A DNA stretch of 64,000 nucleotides from Cellulophaga baltica (GCF_900102165.1 NZ_FNBD01000003.1:404829-468828), one strand, 5' to 3'. Shown: positions 32,756 through 41,861, counted from the first letter of the stretch. The notes: a model not told the origin generated them from the sequence alone. Numbers and translations are program-made.

Positions 32756-35700
32756 TTAAAATTCAGTTTTTAGACTAATACCAAAGCTTCTTGTAGACGG
32801 ATATGAAAAATCTTCTACCCCGTAGGTAATACTTTGTTCTTGTAGTGCATTTAATTCAGGATCAAAATGAGGGTTTTCAGTAAATAACAATAAATTGCTT
32901 CCTACTAATCCTAGCTTTATGTTATTAAAACCAATAGCGTTTACCAATTGATCAGGAAAATTGTAGTAGATGCTTACCTGTCTTAATTTTACATAAGAAG
33001 CATCATACAAAGCACTGGCTTCATTACCACGATCAAAGAAAGTGTTGTTGTAATCTTGGGCAGAAACAACTGTAGTATTCGCTACATATTGTGGCGTATC
33101 TGCAGTACCTACGTTAACCACACCAGCACCAACAATACCGGTTTCCCTGCCTTCAAGTGTTTCTTTTAAAACACCAGAAGTGCTACCTAAGGCTTTTGTT
33201 CTAGAAACAATGGTACCGCCTTGCCTCCAATCAAACAAAAAGGTGAAATCTAAATTTTTAAAAGAGAATTTATTATTGAATCCAATTTGAAAATCGGCAT
33301 TATAATTTCCTAATAGTCGTAGGTTAGGATCCTGAATAGGGAACCCGTTGGAATCGTGAACCACTTGGCCATCAACCTCTACAAAACCTGTTCCGTACAT
33401 ATCACCAACGCGGCCATTTTCACGAGCAATATAAAATACGGTGTTAGAACCACCACCACCAGAGAAGATGTTTGCTGTTCCAGTCACAAATTGGTCTACG
33501 CCTTCAGGAAGTTCTGTGACTATACTTTTAGAAGTAGAGAAATTGGCAGAACTTTGCCATTGGAAATCGGCATTCTTTATAATAGTTCCGCTTACTAAGG
33601 CTTCAAAACCCCTAGTACGGACTTTGCCACCATTAACGTTAAAATTTCCAAAACCACTAGCTTGTGATATAGGTCTAGATATAATTTGATCTACACTTGT
33701 ATTTTGGTATCCCGCAAGATCTATTTGTAGCCTTCCATCTAAAAACCAAGCTTCTAAACCTGTTTCAAACGCATTTAATCTTTCCGGTTTTAGGTTAGCG
33801 TTTTTCAGTACATTTTCATTGGTTACCCTAAAATCTGCACCATAATTTTGATTTAGTAGAAAGTTCTGTTTGTTTTGGTAGGGGTCTGTATCATTACCAA
33901 CACTAGCCGCACTAAATCTTAAGTTTAAAAAAGTGATTGCCTCTGGCATGGTAAACATATTACTTACTACATAACTGAACCCTGCAGAGTAATAACCAAA
34001 AGAGTTGCTATTTTCTGGTAATGTGCTACTCCAATCATTACGATAGGTAAAATCAAAATACAAGGAATTTTTGTAGGATAAGTTTCCTGTTCCATAGATA
34101 CTATTTATCCTTTTTGTAAATAAGTTGCTCTCTGCAACTAAGGCAGATTTAGAATTAGCTAGGGTATAGATATCTGGAATGGCTAATTGTGAGGCTTCGG
34201 TAAAACTGTATTTAATGTCTTGATCAAAACGGTTGGCACCGGCAGCAACGGTATACTTCCAATCATCATTGATGATGTCTTTATACGATAGTAAGATGTC
34301 CGTATTCAATTCTCTAAAATAAACATTGTCTTCTCTAAATGAACCATCAGGGTTTGCATTGGTACTTACGGCACGCCTAAACTCTCTTTTGTCATTATAG
34401 GTGTCTATACCTGCACGTACCGTCACATCAAGCTTATTCGTTATGTTATAAATGGCGGAAGCGTTTCCTAAAAAACGGTTTTTATTAAAGCTATTGGTGT
34501 TTTCAAAAACGGTTAAATATGGATTAGTCAACCAATTGTAATTAATATCAAAATGCTGAACATTGGTTTGGCCGGCTTGCCAATAGTCTTTTAAGGACGC
34601 TACATTTGCTTGCCTGCCGGTCCAATTAAAACCATATAGCGGATTTTCATATCCATAACCTAAGTTTGGGCGATTACCACTTCTGGTATTTATGTAGTTT
34701 ACAAAAGCATTAACGTTAAGTTTATCACTTAAAATTTGATGTACGCTGAGTGAAATACCATCTCTATCTAAATCTGTGTTTGGAATAATCCCTTCATTTC
34801 TAAGATTACTGTAAGATAAACGGCTACTGCCATTTTCCCCAGAAGAATTTACGGCGATGTTATTTTGTTTGGTTATTCCGGTTTCAAAAAAGTTACGCAC
34901 GTTATCAGGGTTAGACACCCATGGTGTGGCCGTGATAGGTGTGTAGGAGCCATCTGCAAAAGTTCTTGCAAGTACATCACCGGCACGCACTAAATTACCG
35001 TTAATATCTGTAGAGGGACTATCAAATTGATTGATTAATAGCCCTTCATTTAATTTTGGACCATAACTACTTAAACCACCATCGTTGACTCCAGCTCCAG
35101 CGCCATTCTGAAAAGAATATGCACCATTAGAACCACCACCATATACGTTTTGGTAATCAGGTTGTGTTAATAATGTTTCAACAGTTAAAGAGCTACTCGT
35201 TGTAACACCAAAGCCTTTTTTGTTTTTTCCTCTTTTAGTGGTAATAACTACGACTCCGTTTGCTGCTCTAGCTCCGTACAAGGCGGCAGATCCAGCTCCT
35301 TTTAATATAGAGATAGACGCAATATCATCAGGACTAATTTCAGAGCCTCCATTACCAAAATCTACTTCCTGCAAGGCCCCATTATTTACTAAGTTACTCG
35401 TTATTTGCTCATTACTGATAGGAACACCATCTACCACAAATAGAGGCTGGTTGCTACCGCTTAAAGAGTTTTCTCCACGAATTACTATTCTGGAAGAAGA
35501 TCCTACGCCCGATGAGCCATTGGTTATTTGTACCCCGGCAACTTGACCCGCAAGACTATTTACCACGTTGGTTAAGGTAACATCTGTTAATTTTTCTGGA
35601 GCAACAGTTGTTACTGCTGATACTAAAGACTGCTTTTCTCTTTCTATACCTAAAGCAGTTACTACAATTTCATTTAATTGTTCGGTATCTGTTTCTAATA

Positions 35701-35974
35701 GTATTTTTTGAGGAAAATTACCACTAGTAATGTTAATGGTTTGACTTTTGTATCCTATGGATGAAATGTGGATAACAAAAGTATCTGTAGTAGTTTCTAA
35801 ACGGAAGGTTCCGTCATCTGAAGTAGTAGTGTAATTATTTGTTGCTACCTGATGAACCGTAACAAAAGGTACGGGTAGATTATCAGTATCAACCACAATA
35901 GATTGATACGTATTTGTTTGTGCAAATACGCTTATGGCAAATAACTGAAATACAGCTATAAGTGCTATTTTCAT
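32756..35974 (-). CDS. SusC/RagA-like TonB-dependent outer-membrane transporter
   Basis: 1072 residues from the ATG at 35974, which gives a signal peptide (MKIALIAVFQLFAISVFAQ); a start 18 codons earlier is rejected because the signal would be buried. Order: carboxypeptidase-regulatory-like beta-sandwich (about 24-105, ending KILLETDTEQLNEIVVTAL), plug domain (VNSLAGQVAGVQITNG, VDGVPISNEQ, GVVVITTKRGK) and a 22-strand barrel ending in the typical aromatic terminus RSFGISLKTEF. It imports substrate across the outer membrane using TonB energy. A 17-base palindrome 47 bases upstream may be its operator. Confidence 0.93.
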   Translation of the reverse strand: MKIALIAVFQLFAISVFAQTNTYQSIVVDTDNLPVPFVTVHQVATNNYTTTSDDGTFRLETTTDTFVIHISSIGYKSQTINITSGNFPQKILLETDTEQLNEIVVTALGIEREKQSLVSAVTTVAPEKLTDVTLTNVVNSLAGQVAGVQITNGSSGVGSSSRIVIRGENSLSGSNQPLFVVDGVPISNEQITSNLVNNGALQEVDFGNGGSEISPDDIASISILKGAGSAALYGARAANGVVVITTKRGKNKKGFGVTTSSSLTVETLLTQPDYQNVYGGGSNGAYSFQNGAGAGVNDGGLSSYGPKLNEGLLINQFDSPSTDINGNLVRAGDVLARTFADGSYTPITATPWVSNPDNVRNFFETGITKQNNIAVNSSGENGSSRLSYSNLRNEGIIPNTDLDRDGISLSVHQILSDKLNVNAFVNYINTRSGNRPNLGYGYENPLYGFNWTGRQANVASLKDYWQAGQTNVQHFDINYNWLTNPYLTVFENTNSFNKNRFLGNASAIYNITNKLDVTVRAGIDTYNDKREFRRAVSTNANPDGSFREDNVYFRELNTDILLSYKDIINDDWKYTVAAGANRFDQDIKYSFTEASQLAIPDIYTLANSKSALVAESNLFTKRINSIYGTGNLSYKNSLYFDFTYRNDWSSTLPENSNSFGYYSAGFSYVVSNMFTMPEAITFLNLRFSAASVGNDTDPYQNKQNFLLNQNYGADFRVTNENVLKNANLKPERLNAFETGLEAWFLDGRLQIDLAGYQNTSVDQIISRPISQASGFGNFNVNGGKVRTRGFEALVSGTIIKNADFQWQSSANFSTSKSIVTELPEGVDQFVTGTANIFSGGGGSNTVFYIARENGRVGDMYGTGFVEVDGQVVHDSNGFPIQDPNLRLLGNYNADFQIGFNNKFSFKNLDFTFLFDWRQGGTIVSRTKALGSTSGVLKETLEGRETGIVGAGVVNVGTADTPQYVANTTVVSAQDYNNTFFDRGNEASALYDASYVKLRQVSIYYNFPDQLVNAIGFNNIKLGLVGSNLLLFTENPHFDPELNALQEQSITYGVEDFSYPSTRSFGISLKTEF

Positions 35975-36020
35975 AATAGTTTTATATAAGTTGGATGAGA
36001 TAGTTACATAAGGCCGCCAA

Positions 36021-36037
36021 TCTAGCATGATGCTAGA
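36021..36037. promoter_or_regulatory. 17-base palindrome TCTAGCATGATGCTAGA upstream of susC
   Basis: Eight bases on each side pair perfectly around a single central base, 47 bases before the susC ATG. It may be an operator or a leader hairpin. No -7 motif is recognisable in this 99-base gap. Confidence 0.5.
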
Positions 36038-36073
36038 CAGATTTTTTATGTTGATTTTTATGAATCTGAAAAA

Positions 36074-36772
36074 CTATAGGGAAGGAGGTCCTCTTAATAA
36101 AAAATTATGAAGTAATATATTTGTTCTTAAGGCTTTGGTATTGTTATCGTATTTCGTTTTAACCGTAGCTAAATGAAACAATATGTAGGTACTTATACTA
36201 AAATTAAGATGAGTATATGCAAATTCTAGTGCATTTTTTTTTGAATCAATATCTTCCAAGGTCTCTAAAACCGAAAAAGAAACATTGTTTTGAATCGCGA
36301 AATCCTTTATTTCATTAGAAACCTTGCTTGTGAGCCAAGAGAATTTTTTAAAGGCTGCTTTATCAAAAGTATTTTTAGAATAGCCTAAAAGATATACACC
36401 ACCATCTTTAGAGGGGCCAAAAACAAGTTGCTGCTGCGAAAGCCTTTTTATGGCATTTGTAATATGCTGCGTAGTAAGATTAGGAGTATCGTTACCTATA
36501 GAAATAACTTTTTCATATCCTTGATCAAATAAGGACTGATAGGCATTAGCATACCGTTCATTAAAAGAATCTCCTTGTTGCTGTGTTTCATCTATCCAAA
36601 GAACATCAACGCCACTATTTTGAGCTACCTGGCGAGTTTTTTTATTTAAAAGCTTAAAAAATTCCTTAGAAGTGTTCTTTTTATGAGCACCAAACAACGG
36701 TTTTCTCTCTGCTTCAATAGTAGCAGAAAGAGAAAAAACGAATAAGACTGTTTTGTTGTTATTTGGTGTCAT
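36074..36772 (-). CDS. DUF2064-type nucleotidyl/glycosyltransferase-like protein
   Basis: 232 residues with a GT-A-like fold: KTVLFVFSLSATIEAERKPL at the start, VISIGNDTPNLTTQHI (about 90-105, the DxP motif of the DUF2064 family) and GPSKDGGVYLLGYSKNTF (about 119-136). The family (rSAM/selenodomain-associated transferase 1) is of unclear function but resembles nucleotide-sugar enzymes. The C-terminal third (TYILFHLATVKTKYDNNTKA) is unusual. The gene lies 99 bases upstream of susC on the same strand and diverges from the TetR gene. ATG at 36772. Confidence 0.75.
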   Translation of the reverse strand: MTPNNNKTVLFVFSLSATIEAERKPLFGAHKKNTSKEFFKLLNKKTRQVAQNSGVDVLWIDETQQQGDSFNERYANAYQSLFDQGYEKVISIGNDTPNLTTQHITNAIKRLSQQQLVFGPSKDGGVYLLGYSKNTFDKAAFKKFSWLTSKVSNEIKDFAIQNNVSFSVLETLEDIDSKKNALEFAYTHLNFSISTYILFHLATVKTKYDNNTKALRTNILLHNFLLRGPPSL

Positions 36773-36875
36773 TCTTCGGGTTGGTCGATGAAATGCTTAG
36801 AAACTTAATTTATGATGGTTTTTTTATTGTAAATGTACCTAACTTTTAAAACTATCCATCGGTGTAATTACGATA

Positions 36876-36893
36876 AAACCGACTAATGGGTTT
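36876..36893. promoter_or_regulatory. Palindrome AAACCGACTAATGGGTTT, probable TetR operator
   Basis: 18 bases with 7 of 9 base pairs symmetric, located between the divergent TetR (37044) and DUF2064 (36772) genes. Its position and length suit autoregulation and control of the SusCD operon. Confidence 0.5.
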
Positions 36894-36994
36894 GGTAAAT
36901 TTACAAAATTGTTCATTTATCGACAGGTTTTGGTGTTATACCGTAATTTTCTATCCACTTACCTCTCATATTTATAATTATTAAAGCTACTTAA

Positions 36995-37002
36995 TATCTT
37001 TG
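36995..37002 (+). promoter_or_regulatory. -7 element TATCTTTG of the TetR gene
   Basis: Full match to TAnnTTTG, 41 bases upstream of the ATG at 37044. The leader contains an AGACCCTACAGTCT inverted repeat. Confidence 0.6.
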
Positions 37003-37043
37003 TATTAGACCCTACAGTCTGTTTACCCAAAAACCCAAATCTT

Positions 37044-37658
37044 ATGGAAAAGAGTTTAAAACGCATGGCTACCATGCACAAAATGCAAGTTACAGGGCTT
37101 GAGTTGTTTTATAGAAAAGGATATTACAATACAAGTGTCGACGAAATATTAAAAGAACTTAGCCTTTCTAAAGGTGCATTCTATTATCACTTTAAATCAA
37201 AAGAAGATTTTTTTATCAGCATCTTGCAGCAATTGGTTGTTAGGAAAATCTACAGTATGTTGATCGAGCCTATAGAAGGTCATGACAACCCATTAGATTT
37301 AATTTCTTCTTGTTTGGATGAATCCTTACAAATGGCAGAACATAATGAGAATGATTATGGTTTTGTATTGAGTAATTTCATTACAGAATTCAATGGTAAA
37401 AATCCTGAAATTATGAAGTATTTAAATGATACTTTAAAAATTTGGGAAGTTAATCTAGTATCAGCCTTACAAAGAGGTAAGTTCAATGGTTTTGTAGATC
37501 GTCATGTAGACTGTGAAGGTGCTGCTAGCTATATTATCTCTTCTTATATAGGAATAAGAACCATGATGGTAGAAGGAAGTGCAACGGCATTAAGATACCG
37601 TTATATGCAACAAGTGAAATTTTTCTTTAGAGCGATGGCAAATAAGCAAACAGCTTAG
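37044..37658 (+). CDS. TetR/AcrR family transcriptional regulator
   Basis: 204 residues. The N-terminal DNA-binding domain is canonical: VTGLELFYRKGYYNTSVDEI, LKELSLSKGAFYYHFKSKED. The ligand-binding C-terminal part is all-helical (IYSMLIEPIEGHDNPLDLIS, VLSNFITEFNGKNPEIMKYL). It is divergent from the DUF2064-SusCD-nucleoside hydrolase-kinase run, with an operator-like palindrome between. The 3' end overlaps the convergent heptosyltransferase gene by 4 bases. The effector is unknown; a nucleoside or sugar is a guess from context. Confidence 0.92.
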   Translation: MEKSLKRMATMHKMQVTGLELFYRKGYYNTSVDEILKELSLSKGAFYYHFKSKEDFFISILQQLVVRKIYSMLIEPIEGHDNPLDLISSCLDESLQMAEHNENDYGFVLSNFITEFNGKNPEIMKYLNDTLKIWEVNLVSALQRGKFNGFVDRHVDCEGAASYIISSYIGIRTMMVEGSATALRYRYMQQVKFFFRAMANKQTA

Positions 37659-38692
37659 TGTAAAATTTCCTCTATTTTATTTAATACCATTTCAGGAGTG
37701 ATGGTTTCCATAACCTTATTATACCCGCTTGGTACTTTGTTACCGTAAATTGAAGTAGGTATCTGTGGATATTTTTCCTTATCTGATAACAGGGCGTTAT
37801 TTTCTTTTTGTCTAAAAGGATAGAAACCAGCATAAGGATGCGTCACGCCCCATAAGGTTAGGGTTGGTATGCCGTACATTGCAGCTAAATGTGCATTACC
37901 GCTATCCATAGCTATCATAATATCTAACTGAGATATAACAGCAAGTTCTTGACTCAAATCGATCTTGCCAGCGATATTAACAGCATTATCGTAATTATGT
38001 TCCCACTTAGAAAGTACTTCTTTTTCCTTAGCGCCTCCGCCAAAAAGTAATATTTTATACCTATTGGTCTTATTCAATTCTGAAACCACTTTTTCCATAG
38101 AAGCAATAGGGTACATTTTACCTGTAAAAGCAGCAAATGGCGCTATTCCAATCCACGTTTTAGTTCCAATACCTACTACTTTTTGCGTATTTTCTTTAAG
38201 GGATTCTTTTTTTAGGAGTTTTGATTCTTCTAAATTTAAGGGATATCCTAGTTTCTCAAAAACGGTAGCATAGCGTTGATGCGTAGAGGGTAAGGGTGCG
38301 AATTTTTTATTTGTTTTGGCTACTAAGGCCTTCTTTTCTGCTCTGCCTTTATCAATTTGTATGAATGGGATTTTACTAGTCTTAAAATACTGCCTTAGAA
38401 TATTGCTTCTTAAAACATTATGTAGATCTGCAATAGCATCTATTTCTAGTGTTTTTAATTCTTTGTGCAAACGGTACAAGCCAATCATTCCCTTATGTTT
38501 TCCTTTTACATCTGCTTCAATAACAGAAACATTGGATAGTTGAGAAAACATTGGTTTAAAAAAAGCTCTGGTAAGAATACTTATTTTTAGTTCCGGATAC
38601 TGCTCTTGTATTGCTAGTAATACAGGTATTGTCATAGCAACATCTCCCATAGCAGATAATCGTATGACCAAAATATGTTTGGTAGGTGTCAT
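37655..38692 (-). CDS. Glycosyltransferase family 9 (heptosyltransferase-like)
   Basis: 345 residues. Starts MTPTKHILVIRLSAMGDVAM, the ADP-heptose transferase-type N-terminus, and contains GIAPFAAFTGKMYPIASMEK, the nucleotide site LLFGGGAKEKEVL and the C-terminal signature MIAMDSGNAHLAAMYGIPTL with TLWGVTHPYAGFYPF, all GT9 features. It would add a heptose-like sugar to lipopolysaccharide core in the cytoplasm. Paired with a DUF4254 gene, a combination I recall as common in Bacteroidota. ATG at 38692. Confidence 0.88.
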   Translation of the reverse strand: MTPTKHILVIRLSAMGDVAMTIPVLLAIQEQYPELKISILTRAFFKPMFSQLSNVSVIEADVKGKHKGMIGLYRLHKELKTLEIDAIADLHNVLRSNILRQYFKTSKIPFIQIDKGRAEKKALVAKTNKKFAPLPSTHQRYATVFEKLGYPLNLEESKLLKKESLKENTQKVVGIGTKTWIGIAPFAAFTGKMYPIASMEKVVSELNKTNRYKILLFGGGAKEKEVLSKWEHNYDNAVNIAGKIDLSQELAVISQLDIMIAMDSGNAHLAAMYGIPTLTLWGVTHPYAGFYPFRQKENNALLSDKEKYPQIPTSIYGNKVPSGYNKVMETITPEMVLNKIEEILH

Positions 38693-38706
38693 AAGGGGTG
38701 CCTAAT

Positions 38707-39309
38707 TTATTTCTTGCCGCGAAGAATAGGATTCATCTCATCATCATTATACATTTTCATCTGTTTATAGACTTTCATGTATTTTTCACCGTGTTCAATA
38801 TCAGTTAACAATTGATCAATAGCGGTAGACAAATCTTTTTGCTGTTCTAAAAGGATAGTTAGTTTATCTCCACATTTTTGTAAATATGCTGCAGAAGCAC
38901 CAACTCTATTGGCTTCCTCTTTCATATGGTAAACTTTCAAGGCTAAAATTGACAGACGATCTATAGCCCAAGCCGGACTTTCGGTATTAATTGTAGCACC
39001 ATCTTTTATAGAAACCGATTGGTATTTATTTAAAAAATAACTATCAATATATTCCACAAGATCTGTTCTATCTTGGTTACTAGCATCAATTTTACGTTTT
39101 AAAACTAAGGCCGCATCTGGATCTATATTGGGATCGCGAATTATATCTTCATAATGCCATTGTACGGTATCAATCCAATTTTTTCGATAAAGAAGGTGGG
39201 CAATATCATCCTTTGGATACGGATTTTCAAAAGATTGATACACATCATCCTTTACATGATATTTGGCTATACTTTCCTCGAAGATTTTGAATGCAAATTC
39301 GCTAAACAT
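38707..39309 (-). CDS. DUF4254 family protein
   Basis: 200 residues, soluble and helical. The start MFSEFAFKIFEESIAKYHVK and the central NWIDTVQWHYEDIIRDPNID with INTESPAWAIDRLSILALKV are typical of DUF4254, found next to GT9 glycosyltransferases in Bacteroidota. Function unknown; the genetic link suggests a role in LPS core synthesis. It is 14 bases upstream of the GT9 gene, and a full -7 motif is found upstream at 39326-39333. ATG at 39309. Confidence 0.85.
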   Translation of the reverse strand: MFSEFAFKIFEESIAKYHVKDDVYQSFENPYPKDDIAHLLYRKNWIDTVQWHYEDIIRDPNIDPDAALVLKRKIDASNQDRTDLVEYIDSYFLNKYQSVSIKDGATINTESPAWAIDRLSILALKVYHMKEEANRVGASAAYLQKCGDKLTILLEQQKDLSTAIDQLLTDIEHGEKYMKVYKQMKMYNDDEMNPILRGKK

Positions 39310-39325
39310 AAATTACGCTTTCTTG

Positions 39326-39333
39326 CAAAGATA
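39326..39333 (-). promoter_or_regulatory. -7 element TATCTTTG for DUF4254 and GT9 genes
   Basis: Full minus-strand match to TAnnTTTG, 16 bases upstream of the DUF4254 ATG, overlapping the short gap after the DUF6427-like gene. Confidence 0.6.
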
Positions 39334-39342
39334 CTATTTGAC

Positions 39343-40275
39343 TTAAATAAACCGTATCAACAAGATGATAAAAGGTATAATTATACTCGCAATCAATGCA
39401 ATCTCTTTAATATTGGGCTTTTTTATCGTTTCAATGTAATTAGACATAAAAACAGTGGCAGGAAAGAAGGTCATTAATATTGGAGATATCTCATGATTAG
39501 AATTAAGCAGAGTAATGGTAATCCCTATTAAGAAAAATATATTGATAAGTCGCATGGTATTAATTCTCCCTTGACCACAGCTACTTAATTTAATAAACAT
39601 TAGAACAATTAAGAAAAGTATGGCAAAAATGTAGGTTAATAACCGTAAACTATGCCGCCATTCTAATAGGTATTCGGAAGTGGTGCTGACCGTAAATTTA
39701 TAATGATTAAGAATATATTCGGGTTGGTCTATTAAGATAAAGACTGCCGATGCTATTAAAAACACGGTAGCTACACCAATGAAGGGAATAATCCAGTTTC
39801 TTATGTTTTTAGGGTTGTATAAGTAAATGGTGATATAGACGAGGATTAAGAATAAAATGGCCCAATCATAAAATAAACTGGCAATAGCTACCCACATGGA
39901 GGCATCAAATAGTTTTATTTTTATAGCCTTAAGCGATTTTATACTTAATAGCCTCCTTAAGGCAATTAAAAGAAAAAACGAGCATATAATACTGTAGTTA
40001 TCCAGTAATGTCTCTGGAAATATTAAAATTAATAAGGTAAAAAAAAGAATAGTGTAGGAGTGATCTGCCGTTATTTTATTGCGTTTTACGATAAAATTTA
40101 TAATGAATATATCAAACAGTAAGACCCCTAAAGCTACTATTTGCAGTAGGATAGTGTTAGAATTATAAGGAATAGAATAAAGGATGAAAACAGTAAACCA
40201 GTAGAATACAAACAGAAAAGAAAGTATTAAGATGTAATTTATTGGTTTTGTTTTTCCAAAAATGCTTGAAATCAT
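39343..40275 (-). CDS. DUF6427-like polytopic membrane protein
   Basis: 310 residues with about nine hydrophobic segments, N-terminus MISSIFGKTKPINYILILSF. Conserved-looking stretch FDASMWVAIASLFYDWAILF. It corresponds to the flavobacterial DUF6427 family (name from memory), which I recall next to DUF6341, purD and envelope genes. Function unknown. ATG at 40275, divergent from the DUF6341-like gene with 39 bases between. Confidence 0.7.
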   Translation of the reverse strand: MISSIFGKTKPINYILILSFLFVFYWFTVFILYSIPYNSNTILLQIVALGVLLFDIFIINFIVKRNKITADHSYTILFFTLLILIFPETLLDNYSIICSFFLLIALRRLLSIKSLKAIKIKLFDASMWVAIASLFYDWAILFLILVYITIYLYNPKNIRNWIIPFIGVATVFLIASAVFILIDQPEYILNHYKFTVSTTSEYLLEWRHSLRLLTYIFAILFLIVLMFIKLSSCGQGRINTMRLINIFFLIGITITLLNSNHEISPILMTFFPATVFMSNYIETIKKPNIKEIALIASIIIPFIILLIRFI

Positions 40276-40287
40276 CTTGGGTTTTTA

Positions 40288-40295
40288 TATTTTTG
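40288..40295 (+). promoter_or_regulatory. -7 element TATTTTTG of the DUF6341-like gene
   Basis: Full match to TAnnTTTG, 19 bases upstream of the ATG at 40315. This position argues against the earlier in-frame ATG at 40297. Confidence 0.5.
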
Positions 40296-40314
40296 CATGG
40301 TAAATATAATTAAG

Positions 40315-40536
40315 ATGGAATCATTTTTTAGAGCGATTGAAGATTTATTTGTAAATGTATTGTTTATACCTCTTGATGCATTGCGTTTTATGCATAGCTG
40401 GTGGGGTGCTAGTACATTGAATTGGATTTTCATGGTTATTGGCACTGTAGCCTTTGTATATTGGATGTTACAATTGAAAAAATATAACGATTCTGGTGAA
40501 GAACGTAAAGACGTTACAGGTCATTCTTACTTGTAA
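40315..40536 (+). CDS. DUF6341-like small membrane protein
   Basis: 73 residues from the ATG at 40315. MESFFRAIEDLFVNVLFIPL is followed by DALRFMHSWWGAS and a membrane helix WIFMVIGTVAFVYWMLQL with a charged tail (KKYNDSGEERKD). The -7 element at 40288-40295 would place the transcription start after the earlier ATG at 40297, so the later start is chosen. Function unknown. It converges with purD on a shared terminator. Confidence 0.75.
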   Translation: MESFFRAIEDLFVNVLFIPLDALRFMHSWWGASTLNWIFMVIGTVAFVYWMLQLKKYNDSGEERKDVTGHSYL

Positions 40537-40540
40537 GAAC

Positions 40541-40572
40541 TAAAAAAAGCCCTTTAAAAGGGCTTTTTTTTA
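40541..40572. terminator. Bidirectional terminator between the DUF6341-like gene and purD
   Basis: AAAGCCCTTT and AAAGGGCTTT arms (40547-40566) with A run upstream and T run downstream form a strong hairpin usable from both sides. Confidence 0.85.
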
Positions 40573-40589
40573 TGTTTAAACTTTAGAAA

Positions 40590-41861
40590 CTACAGATCAA
40601 AACCTAGATCTTTTCTATAGTTCATCTTTTCAAAGTTCAATTTTTCTATATTTTGATACGATAATTTTAAAGCTTCTTTAAAGTCCGATCCAAAAGCGGT
40701 AACCGCTAATACGCGGCCTCCAGAAGTTAGTACTTTTCCATCTATTAAAGTGGTACCTGCATGAAAAACGGTAGCCTCTTTAATCATTTCAAATCCAGTT
40801 ATTTCTTTTCCTTTTTCGTAGGCTTCAGGGTATCCGCCTGAAACAGCCATTACAGTTGTGGCAGTACGCTCATCAACCTGTAAATCTATTTCGTTCAAAG
40901 TTTGATTGGCAACTGCCTGTAAAACTTCTACCAAATCATTTTTTAACCTTGGAATAACAACTTCGGTCTCCGGATCTCCTAAACGAACATTGTATTCAAT
41001 AACCTTAGGATTATCATCAACTTTAATCAATCCAATAAAGATAAATCCTTTGTAAGGCAAATTATCCTTTTTAAGGCCTTCTACGGTAGGGATGACTACT
41101 TGCTTATGTATCTTGTCCATAAATGCCTCACTAGCGAAAGGAACAGGCGAAATAGCACCCATACCGCCCGTATTGAGTCCAGTGTCTCCTTCTCCTATGC
41201 GTTTATAGTCTTTTGCAGTAGGTAATACTTTGTAATTTTCGCCATCCGTTAAAACAAAAACACTTAATTCTATGCCGTCCAAGAACTCTTCTATAACCAC
41301 AGTGGTACTGGCAGTACCAAATTTAGCATCCACTAGCATAGATTTAAGTTCCTCTTTAGCGTCTTGTAAGTTGTTCAAAATTACAACACCTTTTCCGGCG
41401 GCTAGACCATCTGCTTTTAAAACATAAGGAGGATTTAAACTTTCTAAAAAAGTATAGCCTTTTTCAAGACTCTCAGCGGTAAAGCTCTCATATGCTGCAG
41501 TAGGAATGTTATGACGCATCATAAATTCTTTTGCAAAATCTTTACTTCCTTCTAAAGTTGCAGCAGCCTTTTGAGGGCCTATAACAGGAATATTTTTTAA
41601 ATCATTATCATTTAAAAAGAAATCATGAACACCATTCACTAATGGATCTTCAGGGCCTACAATAACCATTTCTATCTTTTTGGTAAGAACAGCCGTTTTG
41701 ATAGCTTCAAAATCATTGACGCCAATGTTGAGGTTTGTAGCAATGGCTGCAGTACCTGCATTACCAGGTGCAACAAAAAGATTAGATAATTTTGGACTTT
41801 GTTTTAGTTTCCAAGCAAGGGTGTGTTCACGGCCACCTGCTCCAAGAATAAGAATGTTCAT
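40590..41861 (-). CDS. purD: Phosphoribosylamine-glycine ligase
   Basis: 423 residues from the ATG at 41861 (MNILILGAGGREHTLAWKLK). A start seven codons upstream is rejected because it lies inside the -7 element at 41880-41887. ATP-grasp signs: PPYVLKADGLAAGKGVVIL (about 145), EEFLDGIELSVFVLTDG (about 191) and the C-terminal metal site YNVRLGDPETEVVIPRL. It makes GAR from PRA, glycine and ATP in purine synthesis. No other pur gene is nearby. Confidence 0.97.
   Translation of the reverse strand: MNILILGAGGREHTLAWKLKQSPKLSNLFVAPGNAGTAAIATNLNIGVNDFEAIKTAVLTKKIEMVIVGPEDPLVNGVHDFFLNDNDLKNIPVIGPQKAAATLEGSKDFAKEFMMRHNIPTAAYESFTAESLEKGYTFLESLNPPYVLKADGLAAGKGVVILNNLQDAKEELKSMLVDAKFGTASTTVVIEEFLDGIELSVFVLTDGENYKVLPTAKDYKRIGEGDTGLNTGGMGAISPVPFASEAFMDKIHKQVVIPTVEGLKKDNLPYKGFIFIGLIKVDDNPKVIEYNVRLGDPETEVVIPRLKNDLVEVLQAVANQTLNEIDLQVDERTATTVMAVSGGYPEAYEKGKEITGFEMIKEATVFHAGTTLIDGKVLTSGGRVLAVTAFGSDFKEALKLSYQNIEKLNFEKMNYRKDLGFDL

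Noticed and set aside
35975..36028. Longer N-terminus for the SusC protein (start at 36028)
   Set aside because: It would bury the signal peptide and covers the palindrome; the ATG at 35974 gives a normal signal sequence.
29251..36772. Classical polysaccharide utilisation locus
   Set aside because: SusC/SusD are present but there is no glycoside hydrolase, polysaccharide lyase or sulfatase; the enzymes are nucleoside-directed.
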